DNA of 64,000 nt from Eleusine coracana subsp. coracana. Lineage: Eukaryota; Streptophyta; Magnoliopsida; Poales; Poaceae. The notes below the pieces were generated by a model, which saw only the letters and a program-made list of their open reading frames with translations, had not been told where the DNA came from and ran no database searches. The stretch spans positions 31,316,432 through 31,380,431 of the forward strand of contig CM064417.1 of assembly GCA_032690845.1 (NCBI GenBank), given 5' to 3'. Numbering within the stretch: the stretch's first letter is position 1; every line of letters begins with the position of its first letter. This document shows positions 12,401 through 23,838 of the stretch, one piece after another. The position numbers and the translations under genes are program-made.

Positions 12401-13266
12401 TATGTTCGATATCGAAAGCTTATCAATATCGCTGTGCTGTAGAGTCGAGAGCTGTAGAGTATCATTGGTCCAATTAACAGGGACAAGAACAGCAAACGCT
12501 AGAATTGACATGGGAGCAAAGATTTTGAGCCTGCAACAATTGAATCAAACAAACGATTGTTGAAGCTGAAGAAAAACATGGAGCATCAAAAAAAAAAAGC
12601 AAGAGGGAGTAAAATATTTAGGATTTATTAGAAACATATGCTCCCCCCGATTGTGTGGATCACAGGGTTCTGACAGGCAGCTCAGATATTTTTGGACTGT
12701 ATAAGCTTTCGGTAACATCGTGTTCAAGCAACCAGAGGTAGAAGTACATATCATGGATGGTAAGAAAATAAGTATATCAAAGCAAGTGAATTCCTACATA
12801 TCCAATTGGCAAAATGGCTTAGTAATACTGTATTAAAATAGCTAACACAGTTGAGCACAGAAAACAAAATCTAGCATTCAATTGGAAAAACTGACATGAC
12901 AAACTAAAGAACTGAAAAGTGACCGGAGTTCTTGAACACAAACATCACATACCCGATTAAGTAAATCCGAAGATATACAGCTGAATCCAGTCCTGCATGG
13001 CTAATCAACTCATCCTCCGGCATTTTGAGAGCAGCAGGCATCCAACTTAAGAACTTCAAGTATGAGCGCATGTCCAAATTGACAAACTTCCGAACAAATG
13101 TACCCCCATGACTTGGACTCTCTCTCGAGCCTTTGAGGTACCATTTTGGGAAGTAAACCCTATCATTGATAGGCTGCAAGCGTAGGAATGCAAATGCTAG
13201 CAGGAACAATATGGCACCAAATATGTTGATAGCTGCAGAGAAGCCTATATCTCGAATGTCAGCCAT
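6480..13266 (-). CDS. OSCA1-like: OSCA1-family hyperosmolality/mechanosensitive cation channel (CSC1-like, DUF221)
   Basis: This is a complete gene of 11 coding exons on the minus strand: 12953-13266, 12384-12530, 11645-11780, 11181-11282, 10872-10991, 10673-10753, 9895-10235, 8691-8936, 7914-8238, 7293-7526 and 6480-6737. Every intron is GT-AG, and the phases join into 2304 nt (767 codons plus TAG) with no internal stop. The length matches Arabidopsis OSCA1 (about 770 aa), and conserved words recur in order: N-terminal LRLQPINDRVYFPKWYL, PVNWTND, LVRNVPPDPDES, then CAQTQQTSNPTVWLTEWAPE, KATFFITYIMVDGWAGVAGE, QIINVYNQEYESAAAFW and KRQSRRNTPVP. Residues 1-199 carry the RSN1-type N-terminal membrane helices. 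Residues 200 to about 365 form the cytosolic PHM7-type domain. The 7TM DUF221 pore region follows in exons 7-10, and exon 11 is the cytosolic tail. Known family members are plasma-membrane Ca2+-permeable channels opened by membrane tension or hyperosmotic stress. The start is the first ATG after the probable UTR intron and matches the family N-terminus. Introns carry SINE, LINE and MITE inserts without harming the splice sites. Confidence 0.97.
7649..7784 (-). mobile_element. tRNA-derived SINE-like insertion in OSCA1 intron 9
   Basis: The 136-bp insert is flanked by identical 11-bp TGTAAGCTATG copies (7638-7648 and 7785-7795). On the minus strand it carries a B-box-like GGATTCGAGTTGC and ends in a run of T after GGTCGAGTC. 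T-tailed, tRNA-derived SINEs of this size are known in grasses. It sits in the intron between exons 9 and 10 in the sense orientation of the host transcript. Confidence 0.75.
11817..11903 (+). mobile_element. 5'-truncated LINE tail in OSCA1 intron 2
   Basis: The 87-bp insert ends in an A-rich tail and is bounded by a perfect 14-bp duplication, AAACACTCCTGAGC (11803-11816 and 11904-11917). The body CCTATTAATGAAATGATGCG ... GCGTTCGAGAAAAA looks like the 3' end of grass L1-type LINEs, as I recognise it. It lies antisense to the gene, with its nearer TSD about 22 bp from the exon 3 acceptor, inside the region where the branch point would be. Confidence 0.8.
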
Positions 13267-13925
13267 AGTTGTTCTTCAACTAATTCAGGAGATTTTCTGA
13301 AGATTGTACCTGCTAACACAACCATGTAATGTGAATAGAGTACAATATGATGAGAAAACATTTCTGAACAAACAACTAGGACAAAAATAATACTTAACAT
13401 AAACAAGAACATGACATATCAAGTGGCAACACTGTTATATGGGTAACCTAATGTAAACTGTAGTGAGATTGAACGTCGCAATGAAACAACAATGAAAGTT
13501 AAACATGACTTGGGGTGGTGGGGGGTTATTGGATTTTTTCCTTATTTAGCCCCCCTGTTTTAACTCTGGGACAGAGACAGCATTATTTATAATCTAACAT
13601 CTAAACAAGAAAAGGTAATGTTGCATTACTCATACAGGACAGGCATACACACAACTGGTCTAGCGTAAGCAAAGCCTATCTCCAGCTTCTTTCCTATAGG
13701 CTATGAGGTACTCAATGGACAACAAAACTTTGGGTTATCAAGGGTCAACATCAAACTCAGACTCAGCAGGAACCTCACTGGATAAATATATATGGAGGCA
13801 GGAGAAATTGTTTAATAGTCAGAGCAGACATGCTGGCTCCAACAACGCAAACTAAATTGCATCGCTTGGTTTGGACTCCTACTGATGGGATGAAAAACCC
13901 ATGCATAAGCAACAGCAATGTACTA

Positions 13926-14152
13926 CTCCCTCCGTTCATATTTACATGTCATTCTAAGGTTTGCAACTTTTCTACAATTACATGCCATTCTCGCTTCCCA
14001 ATACACCTTTCTCTCTTCCCAATACAATATTCTCTTTTCCCACTACATCTCTATCTCTATCTCTCTCCTTGTTTTCAGTGCATCCATCTTTTTACTTCTC
14101 CTTATTTCCTGTGGCCAACTCCAAAACGACATCTAAATGTGAACGGAGGGAG
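13926..14152. mobile_element. Stowaway-type (mariner) MITE
   Basis: The 227-bp element has inverted ends CTCCCTCCGTTCA / TGAACGGAGGGAG and TA dinucleotides on both sides (13924-13925 and 14153-14154). This is the common grass CTCCCTCCGT Stowaway-type terminus. It lies in the putative 5' UTR intron of the OSCA1 gene. Confidence 0.85.
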
Positions 14153-14249
14153 TAGTTACAAAAAAAAACTGCCTGGTTTTATTTAAGCGCGGAATTTAAG
14201 GCGTGAGTCAGTGAAAGCTCATAAACTTTGCATCAATTTGTTCCAGTAA

Positions 14250-14459
14250 GGCTACTCCCAATGGGAGTTTTATTTTCAATAAATAAGATGAAACTGTGTT
14301 TACACTGTTTCCATACACTTGTGTCTTGCATGTGCTTCTAGGAAACAACAAATACGAAATAATGCATTGTGTGATCTATTTCATCCATCAAATTAATGTT
14401 ATATTGCTTATGTGGCATAGTTGGAAACAACAAAATAAATTAGTCCATTGAGACTAGCC
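14250..14459. mobile_element. Tourist-like MITE
   Basis: The 210-bp element begins GGCTACTCCCAATGG, and its inverted right end is GGCTAGTCTCAATGG. It is flanked by TAA at 14247-14249 and 14460-14462. The target size and TIR type fit PIF/Harbinger-derived MITEs. It is the second MITE in the probable first intron. Confidence 0.8.
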
Positions 14460-15281
14460 TAAGGAACGTCCGTGTGAAGCGTTAATCCATCATGGAAACG
14501 TTGAAACGGCATCAACAAGAGGTTATACCAGCGGAGAACTTTGAAGGTGAGATTAGGCAGGACAAGGTGTCAACTTAACAGATTTTGATTAACAATTCAC
14601 GAAATTATTATTAGCATATACTATACTGTACTAACAAAAAAAGAAAGAGGGAAAGAAGAAATAATAACGCCGATGGAGCCAATTCTAATTTCTTGTAGCG
14701 GTATTCTTTCTAGAAAAAAAGGGTGATATCCCACACACACGAAAGTGAAAGGTTGGATTTTCCCTCTAGTCCTAGTTGGTCCAGGACAGCATCCGAATTC
14801 TCTGGTAATCACATCAAGAAGTACTGTACTGTTACTGAATACTGTACTGTGTGGGGCGAACACTGGCGAGAACGCAATCCGCCGGGCCGCCAGAATTGCG
14901 GCGGTGTCTTCGGAACCAGAAAGGCAGAGAGGCTCCCCGGTGGTGGTTGAAAGAACACACTTTTTTGGCCGTCAATGAAAAGAACGATTTTGTTGTGGTA
15001 AAAAATACGAACTCCATCCTACTACTCGGGGATTGCGGCCGGAGAAATACAGGGTATGCGGATTGCCTTCCTCACCAAATAATCGAACACAAAAGTTATG
15101 ACGGAATGCAAAACACGGGAAGAAACCGATTTTCGGGAAGGGTCACGGGTAGCAGAACCGCGAGCGAAAATGAGGCGTCCAGGGGCCTAGATCTGAGCTG
15201 ACTCGAAGCAAGAACAAACGGACCAGTCCACGGCACACAGGGCGAGGAAACCGCGAGAGAGATATGTAGAGAGAGAGAAGC

Positions 15282-15306
15282 GGGGGGGGGGGGGGGGGGG
15301 GGGGGG
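15282..15306. repeat. G25 homopolymer tract
   Basis: An uninterrupted run of 25 G on the plus strand lies next to GAGAGAGAGAAG. On the minus strand it is a C25 run about 30 nt inside the predicted first intron. The run length may be imprecise in sequencing. Confidence 0.9.
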
Positions 15307-15337
15307 AGGAGAACAAAGAGTAAACGACGGGACGTAC

Positions 15338-16000
15338 CTCCTTTCACGAACGGTGTTGGTTGGTCGGCGGAAGCGAAGCGAAGGCAGAGTACAAGGACGA
15401 GGAGCAGCAACCGCCGCGCGCGACTCACCAGTGTTGTTTCCTCCGGCTGGCTACCCGCCGCCCGTCATCCTCCGAACGCCGACTCCCGCTGCTTCTGTGG
15501 AGGGCGAATTGAGGGAGCCACGGACAAGTGGACGCCGCCGATCCCTGCTCGCACCCACTGCCACTGGCACTACTGCGAGAAGAGAGAGGGGAGGAGAGGA
15601 AGGAGAGGGACACGAGGAGATTTTATCCGCCTGCCTGTGTTGTTTGTGTCCCTTTCCCGGCGTGGGGCTGGAGTCGACGGGACGGGAACGAAAGAAGCGC
15701 TTGCTACTGGTAAACGGCGTGACGAGGCGTTACTGCCGCTGCTGCTGTGCTGCGCTGGCAACGTGGTGGATGCGATACGAGGGAGTTACGCCGCGGCGGC
15801 GCATTCGTGGTGCTTTGCTACAGCCAGGCCAGGCCAGGCCAGCCCGGGAGGGGAAAAGCGTGGAACGGGAAAGGGAGCAGGCGTCCAAGAACGGGATCGC
15901 GGCCGGGCCCGCTTGCCAGCGGTATCCAAGTTGGGAAAGGGGACAACCAAGAGGAAGTAAATGGCTTTTTTATTTTAGGAAACAATTGATTCTGAGGCAC
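15338..16000 (-). promoter_or_regulatory. GC-rich promoter and leader region of the OSCA1 gene
   Basis: Base composition rises sharply to a GC- and CG-rich island just upstream of the predicted UTR donor at 15338, as expected for a grass promoter/first exon. Long open frames here in both directions are low-complexity R/G/P-rich products of GC content and are not called as genes. The transcription start is not placed. Confidence 0.5.
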
Positions 16001-19000
16001 GTTCCGGTACAAATAAAAAAAATGACGCAATGCCGATGCCAGCTGTCCTCTCTACTCCTCCTCGTTCATGCTGCTTTGGGGGCAATTAAATCCTGCTCTA
16101 TCTTCCTCGTTCAGTTTGGAAGTCTTTGATTCGCTGAGTTAATGTATTTGTTTCCTTCGCGTATCAAAGATTTTTTGTTCTGTGATTATTGCATGGTCTC
16201 GGCCTCTCGGGAGTCACGTTTGCTCTATCGAGGGGCCCTTGCCGGCAGCGATCTGGAGACGAAAACGACGCTAGTCACCCGCTCACCACAACTTCGCTCT
16301 CGGCTCCGTCCGATGCGTCCTGTTGAAGCGAAATGCGTCCACAACTTCGCTTTCGGCAGAAAAAATTGATGCGTACTGATAGACCCTGGCGGCTGTAATA
16401 AATTACTCCAGTCAGGAACGCAAAGCGCAAATTGCGCCCTCCTGATTAACTAAGCAGAGTGGTGGTGAAGCGACAAACGGTCGACTTACATTACATTACA
16501 GCCACGAAACCGTCCAGTCGTAATTAACCTTCCTAATCGCATCCTCTTGTACCGTTCCTTCTGTACTTGAGGGGGGAAAAAGGGGGATTTGAGATACGAG
16601 GCAAGAGCGAACGAATACCAGTACCGTTCCTAGAGGTAGTATAGTACTCGTGAGACATCATCGGATTTGATGGGCAAAAGCTAGAGAACCAATTTTGACA
16701 AACCGAGCGTTCCCGAATTCAGCCACGAGTCATCCTGAGGCTGGTGAGGGGACACGTCAGCCGCGGTGGAAAAAAACAAATCATCCATGACGCCGTCCTC
16801 GGCCGATTCCGATCATATGTGTCGGCAAATGATGCTCAAAGCCATGCGTCCTTACAATGACAAGCAGGGGAGATGGGTTTGGTGAAAGTCTTGGTCAAAT
16901 TACAAGTGACGCAACAACACCCTCGCTCATATGGCGCTTGTAATTCCCTCGATCAATTCATTCGGAAGTATTTTAACATGATTTTTTTGTTGACATCCCC
17001 CAGACAAGAAGAAAACATCCGAAGATGATCATGATAAGTTGAGCCTCCAGCGAAGCTGCCGTACGATTCGTAATAGAGCCGCCTATAGATTGAGCAGGGT
17101 GGAGGGAGCCACAATGATGATTCGTCCAGGTCCAGAGGTTGGGTGTTACCCAACGAACTCTCTGCCAGCCTTGCCTTGCTGATTGCAGCTATTAGCACAC
17201 TTGATCGATGCCCAGCCGAATAAAAAGTTGCATGTGGAATCGCCAAAGAAATGACAAACGGTGCGTAGGGTATAGAATATTAACAATAATCCAGTGCAAA
17301 GCGGCCAATCATCGACGATGTCCTTGCGAATTAGTAGTATTATATGATTCACAGATAAAAAAGTTTAATATTCTGCGTGTTTATTTTTGTTAAAAAAACA
17401 CCATATGGATTTTGAAATGCATTCGTGTGGTGGCTGGTGAGCGGACACGTCTGCCACGCTGAAAAAAAAATTTATGAAAAATCCAGTTGACAAGTCCGCC
17501 CCGGGGTGCCGGTCGATCTCTCGATCGTTTTCGTACCATGTGTCGGCAACGCTCGGGTTGATCAACTGCTTCCATGGACCATCTTGTGATCGACCATGTT
17601 GCTTTCAACCAGCAAGCACACCGGTTTACTTTTTGTACGTGATGAGCACACGAGGACCGGAGGGAGATTATATAGATATAGAGAAAGGCAGCGACGGCGG
17701 AATACTATACTACAGATAGCGACGGCGGAATACTACATACAGTCCTAGGTACGTACACGTACTCGTCCCCTCCCAAGGTCAAATCCTCCGCTGACCTCGA
17801 TAGTACTAGGGACAAAGGAAACAATGAGGCACCACGAAGCACGTGTGATCGAGATCGCCTCGTGTTGCGGCGGCTCCTGCTTCGCAGATCTGATCTGATC
17901 TGATCATCAAGCAACGCAAGATACGGCGGCGGCGGCGGACGTGTGCGGGGTTGGTGTGGTGTCCCACCCGCGCCAGCGTGGGGCTGTGGTCGGCACTGCC
18001 GGGCGTGTCGCGTTACCGGCATCGCCACGTACAGCCGACCGACTGCCGTGTACCGATCGACGGGTTGGTAGGCAGCTATCGATCGCACTCGTTCGAAGCG
18101 CTGTGGTGCTCTGTTCCGTTGCAACAAAAGCTTGCTTGCGGAGACAACTAGTACACAGTACTGCCTGTTACTGAACCAACAAAAGAAAAAAGATCATCAA
18201 TGCCCATTTTTTTCTTTTACCAAAAACAAATGTTGTTTGACAATATGGATATAATAAGAAAAAAAAAATTAGAGCAGCAGCCGGGAACGAAAGGAACTAA
18301 CCACTGTTCAAGAATCTAGAAAGCCGTATTGTTACGAAGGCCGGTTACCGTTGAAACGCCCGCCCTGCACTCTGCAAGCTGCAGTGCTAACCGAAGAAGC
18401 CCGAACCCGTGCATGTGACGGCGGGCCCACGCGCATGTGCTCCCTGCTTTCCCGGCACCGTGGAAGTCGGGAAGCTGTTTCTTACCAAGACGTGGCAATA
18501 GCACGCCGCCTACTGCTCGCACACCAAGAATATAGTATAGTATTGTCTGACCCACGACAGACGCATTTGATTTCTCTCCGGAAGCCTTCGCACGGCCTGC
18601 AGGAAATCAGGGAACATCGTCTACAGAGGAAAATGGTCACGGATGCCAACGATTTTGCCGAGTGATGATTAACAAACAAGGGTTGCTCGTCCAACTTAGT
18701 GTCGTCGGAGTCGGGGCACCGTGCAACTGCCGAGCGTGGGCCGTAGCAGGTCACGTGTCGACTAAACACGCCGTCACGGCAGCATTAGCACCGTTTGGTT
18801 GATTGGTCGGTTGCTCGGCTTGCGATTCACGGGTCGGCTACCTGCCGCGCGCAGCTGATTGATACGCGACTTCTGGTTTTACTTGTTGCTATCTCATCCG
18901 CTGCTGATCCAGCCGTATTTTCTTATTCACAACTCTGCTGATTTGTTGACGTGTCGCCGCCAGGATAGATTACGCGCTGGTGTAGTACAGTAGTAGGTAG

Positions 19001-19990
19001 CCAATTCCGTCAGGCCGCGTTCCGTTTCACTCTGTCGCTCGGTAGCTAACCTGATCAGTTTTATTCATGGGTGCAAGACTTTTTGTGCACTGTGTGCATT
19101 TGCTCGTTGCGGATATTATGATTTCGGATACAACATGCCGCCATGTCCATAGGTAGTAGATTAGTGGGAGACCGGGAGAGTATATATGACCTATTCTTTT
19201 TTGTTTCTTCACATGATAACGTGTTTGAATAAAGATAAAATGATGAAACTTATGCTTAGGTTTATTCAAGCGCCTCTTCTGATATTAATTATTGATTATA
19301 TGTATACATTTTTATTAGAGTGTCAAAAGTATTTTATGTGTCCTCTTGTTTAGATTCATAAGTTTGCATGGAGATGTCCTTAATCTGCCTTCTAGGTGCG
19401 GTATGTATGTGCAAATCCAGTGCCCAGTGCAGTTTATCGCTTCAAATAATGCTCTACAATCTGCTAACTCGGCTATTATAATTATAAACTCTAATTTATT
19501 ATATAGAAAATGACAATAACACCAACTAATCTAGCCTGCCTAGATACTGTTGTGGAATTCTAGATGGATCTTCATGGGAAGATACTCTATTCTGGGAAGC
19601 AATGTTGATTGGCAACGGTTTAAATATCACAACTGATACTCTACAATTATTTTTTTTATTATACCACTGCCAAGAACTAGACTCATGTTATTGCAACATA
19701 TTTGTATTCAGCAGGAACCTAACAAGAAGTTCAACAAAAGGCTAGTACAGATTTATTGCTATGTTCATTGAAAACCCATGTCTAGTTTATGTTTTTGTTT
19801 AAAAGAACAATTCAGTCTTTTATGTTTAGCCGAGAACTATGCAACACTATGGATTTACTTTTATGTTTAGTCAATAATTATCTACATGTACTTCTGCTGC
19901 CTAGATCAGAGATAGATAATTTTGGGTAAATCTATTTGTTATTGAACAAGAAAGCTAAAGGTCTTACATATCTGCTATGCCATTTCACAC
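16001..19990. other. Intergenic region, no recognisable gene
   Basis: Composition is mixed, with GC-rich blocks at 17740-18120 and 18350-18780 and AT-rich sequence from about 19060. Small tandem words occur (GATCTGATCTGATCTGATC at about 17886-17904 and a CGG run near 17925). Open frames here are short and match no family I recognise. Confidence 0.5.
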
Positions 19991-20049
19991 CTTAGCCAAA
20001 TCAATGCAGATTCTTGATCTTCCTCACAAGAACATAGTAAAATTTCTCT

Positions 20050-20440
20050 TTCTTCTGCACTCTTGAAGACTGCATAAGCTTTTGTCGTCTCTTATTTTAT
20101 CATATCCATTGTGTTGAGAGCAGAAATGCACCTCTTGATGGAGAAATCAGGACCTTGAGCGCTATACTTTTCTTTTGCTAGCTGTGCTGCTTCATCCTCA
20201 ACTTATTTGGTCCTCATGTCTAGATATCTCTTCATCATGGAGAGCTTCATCATGCATGTTCCTTTGATGGAATTCCTTCACCAACTGATTCCACCTTTCA
20301 GTGTTCCCACAATTGTCACTTCTATAGCAACTATTTTTATACTCATGTAGAATATCAACAAGAGACTTATCCCGGTCTGCATCCTAATCAGCTCTTTGTT
20401 TTGGTAGCACCTCACATCCTGAAGAAACAATAACATTTTA
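20050..20440 (-). pseudogene. PIF/Harbinger Myb/SANT-like ORF remnant
   Basis: On the minus strand one frame reads a Myb/SANT-like segment with TERWNQLVKEFHQRN, preceded by an LVDILHEYKN-type helix. This resembles the DNA-binding ORF that accompanies PIF/Harbinger transposases. The rest of the frame is interrupted. Together with the transposase remnant at 22440-22840 on the same strand, it suggests one decayed element split by the solo LTR at 20512-22071. Confidence 0.55.
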
Positions 20441-20511
20441 GAGCATTAATAATAGATTAGAGCATTACTAATATATTACATAGCATCAACGATATAATCA
20501 ATAAACACCAT

Positions 20512-22071
20512 TGTTGACATTACTAAGTCACATCAATAAATCATTCCTGGCAGAGGCACCAGAAATAACTCAATGATGTACCTCAGAGTCAAAAGAATAA
20601 AATCCACAAGCGCACGAAAAATACTGTTATAGCATTTCACCATTAGATTGCTCCAATTATTGTCATTTATAGTTCTATCATAGAAAGGCAATATAAGAAT
20701 AGAGTATTTAATAGGCATGATAAGGGCATAGGATTATAGAGGAATCAAGATCTATGCAGGGGTAAAATATGATAAAGGGGTAGTCTGACACACAAAACAT
20801 CATTCCCTATAATAAATAAAAAGAACCTAAGTTACTAGTGGGTTTTAGTTAGGAGAGTTAAGTCGTATCTTTAATGTTGTTTTATTAATTAGTTGCATAG
20901 TCAAACAATTACAAACAAGCCTATACTAGTCATAGTCTAATGCACACAACACTTCATATACGGATTCATGCCCAATATATATACAAAGCAACTCCGTCTT
21001 GGACACATGTCACAACCGAACATGGAGGAGTACAATGGACAAGTAGGACTGTCACCACTTATTACCTACCTTTGCAGACCATGAATTACGAGGTAATTGA
21101 TACTACCTAGTCGTCTAAGCAATGTGCTTACATTTAAGTAAAATTCTAGCATTGATCAAACACTATAATCTCCCTAAACCTAATTGCATATCAAACCCAT
21201 GTTGAGGCATAACAACTAGACTAAAGTGCAAACTAGCATTATAATATTTAGCCTATAGTCAAGGAATATGCAATTCATAATAATAAGGTAGCAAGTCTAT
21301 ATCATAATGAAAGCATACTAAAGTTCTATGACATGAATATGATATAAAACCAAACAAGGAACACATATCATAGACACAACTATATAAAAGAACTATATAA
21401 ATAGAATAGAGCAAATTCATAATTGAATAGAATAAAGTAAAGGATACAAGAGCCATTACCAAACTCCTATGACCTGGAGACTTGAGCAGGGCTCAACCTA
21501 GACAAAACTCCTACTAGGACTTGGAACTACTAAATGAAAGAGGGAGATGACTATTCTTGAGTGTGTGTAGAGAGTGGAGTGCTCCCCTCCTTTTATAGTG
21601 GTCGTAGAAGGAGTAACCGCCATAGAACTCACATGCACCGACGCTGCAAATCCCTGGAGGAAGCTCCACGTGCAAGCACGCCCAAAACGGGCTTTGGACC
21701 AGGTCGGCCGACCAGCGGGCCATTGGTCGACCGACCAGGGAGTGGGCCCCCTAGCCTTGTGCTTTCTCTGGGTGGCTGCTAGGTGGGTCCTCCTATTAGT
21801 TAAGGCGGTGTTCTCTCAAGAAATCATGTGCAACCACGTATTTAATCCATGTGAATGTCTAGTTGTCATCACTCTATTGGTCGGAAGGGTATTTTCACAG
21901 ATCTTGCTCCATTTCTCCACTCCTTTTGTACCAAATCCTTGCATGCACTTATTTCTCCAAGGACAAGTGGAATCTTATTATTTCTAGCTAACATGCGTGT
22001 ATGAAATGCTAAGTCTTCCCTTATTTGTGGCTATATTAATGATCGGAATTGGTACTTAACGACCGTCATCA
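20512..22071 (-). mobile_element. Athila-type solo LTR with perfect TSD
   Basis: The 1560-bp LTR is in minus orientation and runs from TGTTGAC to GTCATCA on the plus strand. It is flanked by ACCAT at 20507-20511 and 22072-22076. Inside are the inverted TATA region (about 21585), paired GGTCGGCCGACC-type palindromes (21690-21745), and near its end a degenerate primer-binding-site-like stretch. Its sequence corresponds to the LTR at 23839 and more distantly to those of element A. No internal domain remains, so it arose by LTR-LTR recombination. Confidence 0.85.
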
Positions 22072-22439
22072 ACCATACCTCCTGAAGAAGAACATGCACT
22101 CATGTTTCCTCCACCTCACTTAGGAGAATATGTCTTCTCACTAGCACTAGCTGCATCCAACAACAACCTCCGTGACTTTGGCGACCCACTTACAACAACA
22201 GGGCTTTTTACACTCTTTCTAGCTCCACTTCCAACCATAGCTGCTATTCATGTTACAATCTTATTCGACAACTTATTCATGATACAGGCACCTACTTAGT
22301 CATGATACAATTTTATTCATCTACTTATTACAACCATGAAAAAGAGAAAAAAAACCTATTCATCAACTACGGCAAGCTTATTTATGATACAAGCTTATGC
22401 ACTTATTACAATGATTAATTTACATGTCGGTACACATCC

Positions 22440-22840
22440 CACATTTGTTGCACAATGATGTCTCTTAAGGGGTTTCCTTCTGTAGTCACCATTTGGGAGA
22501 GCAACAAAGTTTGATGGATGGATATTATCCTCATGATGATCTAACCACTCCTCATCTCCATTAAGTAACTTGATTATATTATGGAGGATGGTAGCAGCTA
22601 CAGGTAACTTTTAGAATTAGGAAGCGCTTCTTAAGCACCTCCAAAGTCCTTTCCACATAGTTCCTAAGTACTGAATGGTGGTGGTTGAAGAGCTCCCTTG
22701 GGTTTTGAGGTCATTGGTGTCCATCCCCAGACTCTTTCAAGTAACGAACTCCTCGATATGGAGCAAGAAAAGATGGAGTATTTGTATACCTCCCATCAAC
22801 AAGATAGAACTTGCCCAGAGGAGCCTAGAATCCCTTGCTA
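22440..22840 (-). pseudogene. PIF/Harbinger transposase (DDE) remnant
   Basis: The minus-strand translation gives GRYTNTPSFLAPYRGVRY followed by LRNYVERTLEVLKKRF. These are the conserved blocks around the last catalytic region of PIF/Harbinger (HARBI1-like) transposases. Stops and frame changes follow, and the N-terminal half is missing. It is a relic and probably the oldest layer of this region. Confidence 0.75.
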
Positions 22841-23452
22841 ATAGCTGAAAACTCTCTTTTCCCCACCTATTTTAACGCTAATAAGTAATGGTGGTAGTGA
22901 ATAAGGAACAAAAGCTAAGACCGATGGCTAATAAGGAATTTCAAAATTTTGAGTGGTTGATAAGAAACTCGAAGTTTTTATAATAGTTGATAAGGAATTT
23001 GCCCTTTATACAACTGATCTGATAGGTACAGCTCCTACTCTTGATCAGGACCGTTGCGATAGGTTCAGGCGAACAATCTGTTACTACTACAAACGCACGA
23101 CACCAATACAACATAGCTAACTGCGCGAGACTGTCAACCCTTCAACCTTTCAAACATTTGACATAAAAGTTCCTCGGATGCAGCTAACATCGAATCCTCA
23201 CACATCAACTTAAGTTGCCTCTCCTGCTGTCTACGAGGTTTCCAGTAAGACAGGCCCCGCATAGGCGCACAGGAACTAGACATGTCAGTTGCCACCAACA
23301 AAGATTACAAAGATAATACTTACTTTCTACTTTTTATTGTTTCAAACAACCAACCACAAAATAAATAGTAAAAGAAGACCACCTTGGAGGCGATCACCAA
23401 TGACCAAAGAGTATGGAAAGCTAGCAAATGATAGATTTGTCCAGCTTAGTTA
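22841..23452. other. Gap, decayed repeat sequence
   Basis: No gene is seen. A short repeated word, GTTGATAAG(G/A)AA, recurs between 22915 and 23000. Confidence 0.4.
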
Positions 23453-23736
23453 AAAGGAATCCAAATCCTCTACATTGCTTCAGTCAATGCAGAGGACAAA
23501 CAACATCTGGTGTGCGCTACAGTAAATCAATGTCATAAAAATCATTCATTTTACTATAGCTACGTTTTGTTGTATTGTTCGCTCAATTATTTTTTATATA
23601 TTTGTTACTGTATCAATTATTGTGCGCTGTTTATTTTTGATCCAACACTTGTGAGAGGCTCCTAATGCCAGCTACATTGCTCCTCTACATTTGTTATGCA
23701 TTTGCTAGTAGCCAATGCAGATGATTTGGATCCGAC
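23453..23736. mobile_element. Probable Tourist-like MITE
   Basis: Inverted ends share (G)GA(A)TCCAAATC(C/A)TCT(A/G)CATTG, with TTA at 23450-23452 and 23737-23739. The outermost few bases match poorly, so the exact ends are uncertain. There is no coding capacity. Confidence 0.5.
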
Positions 23737-23838
23737 TTATGATCCTTCGCAATACAATTGCTTTTCGGGGTTCTGGATGGGAAGAGGTATGTGACGATTT
23801 GGGACCATTGCTTATCAGTTACCATACTTATTGGCGTG

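Larger units (their letters stand above)
13310..15337 (-). other. Probable 5' UTR intron of the OSCA1 gene
   Basis: Upstream of the ATG on the minus strand is a good acceptor (TTAGCAG before 13309), leaving 43 nt of leader in the first coding exon. A matching donor, GGAG/GTACGTC, lies at 15338/15337 in the GC-rich promoter region. The 2-kb intron holds two MITEs and the G25 tract. No transcript evidence is available here, so the intron is an inference from splice signals and base composition. Confidence 0.55.

Noticed and set aside
15353..16129. 258-codon plus-strand open frame in the OSCA1 promoter region
   Set aside because: R/G/A-rich product typical of GC-rich sequence, antisense to the predicted UTR, with several other open frames overlapping in the same block.
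16953..17246. Minus-strand 97-codon open frame with a fairly protein-like composition
   Set aside because: No family recognised, no promoter or splice context, and overlapping open frames on the other strand.
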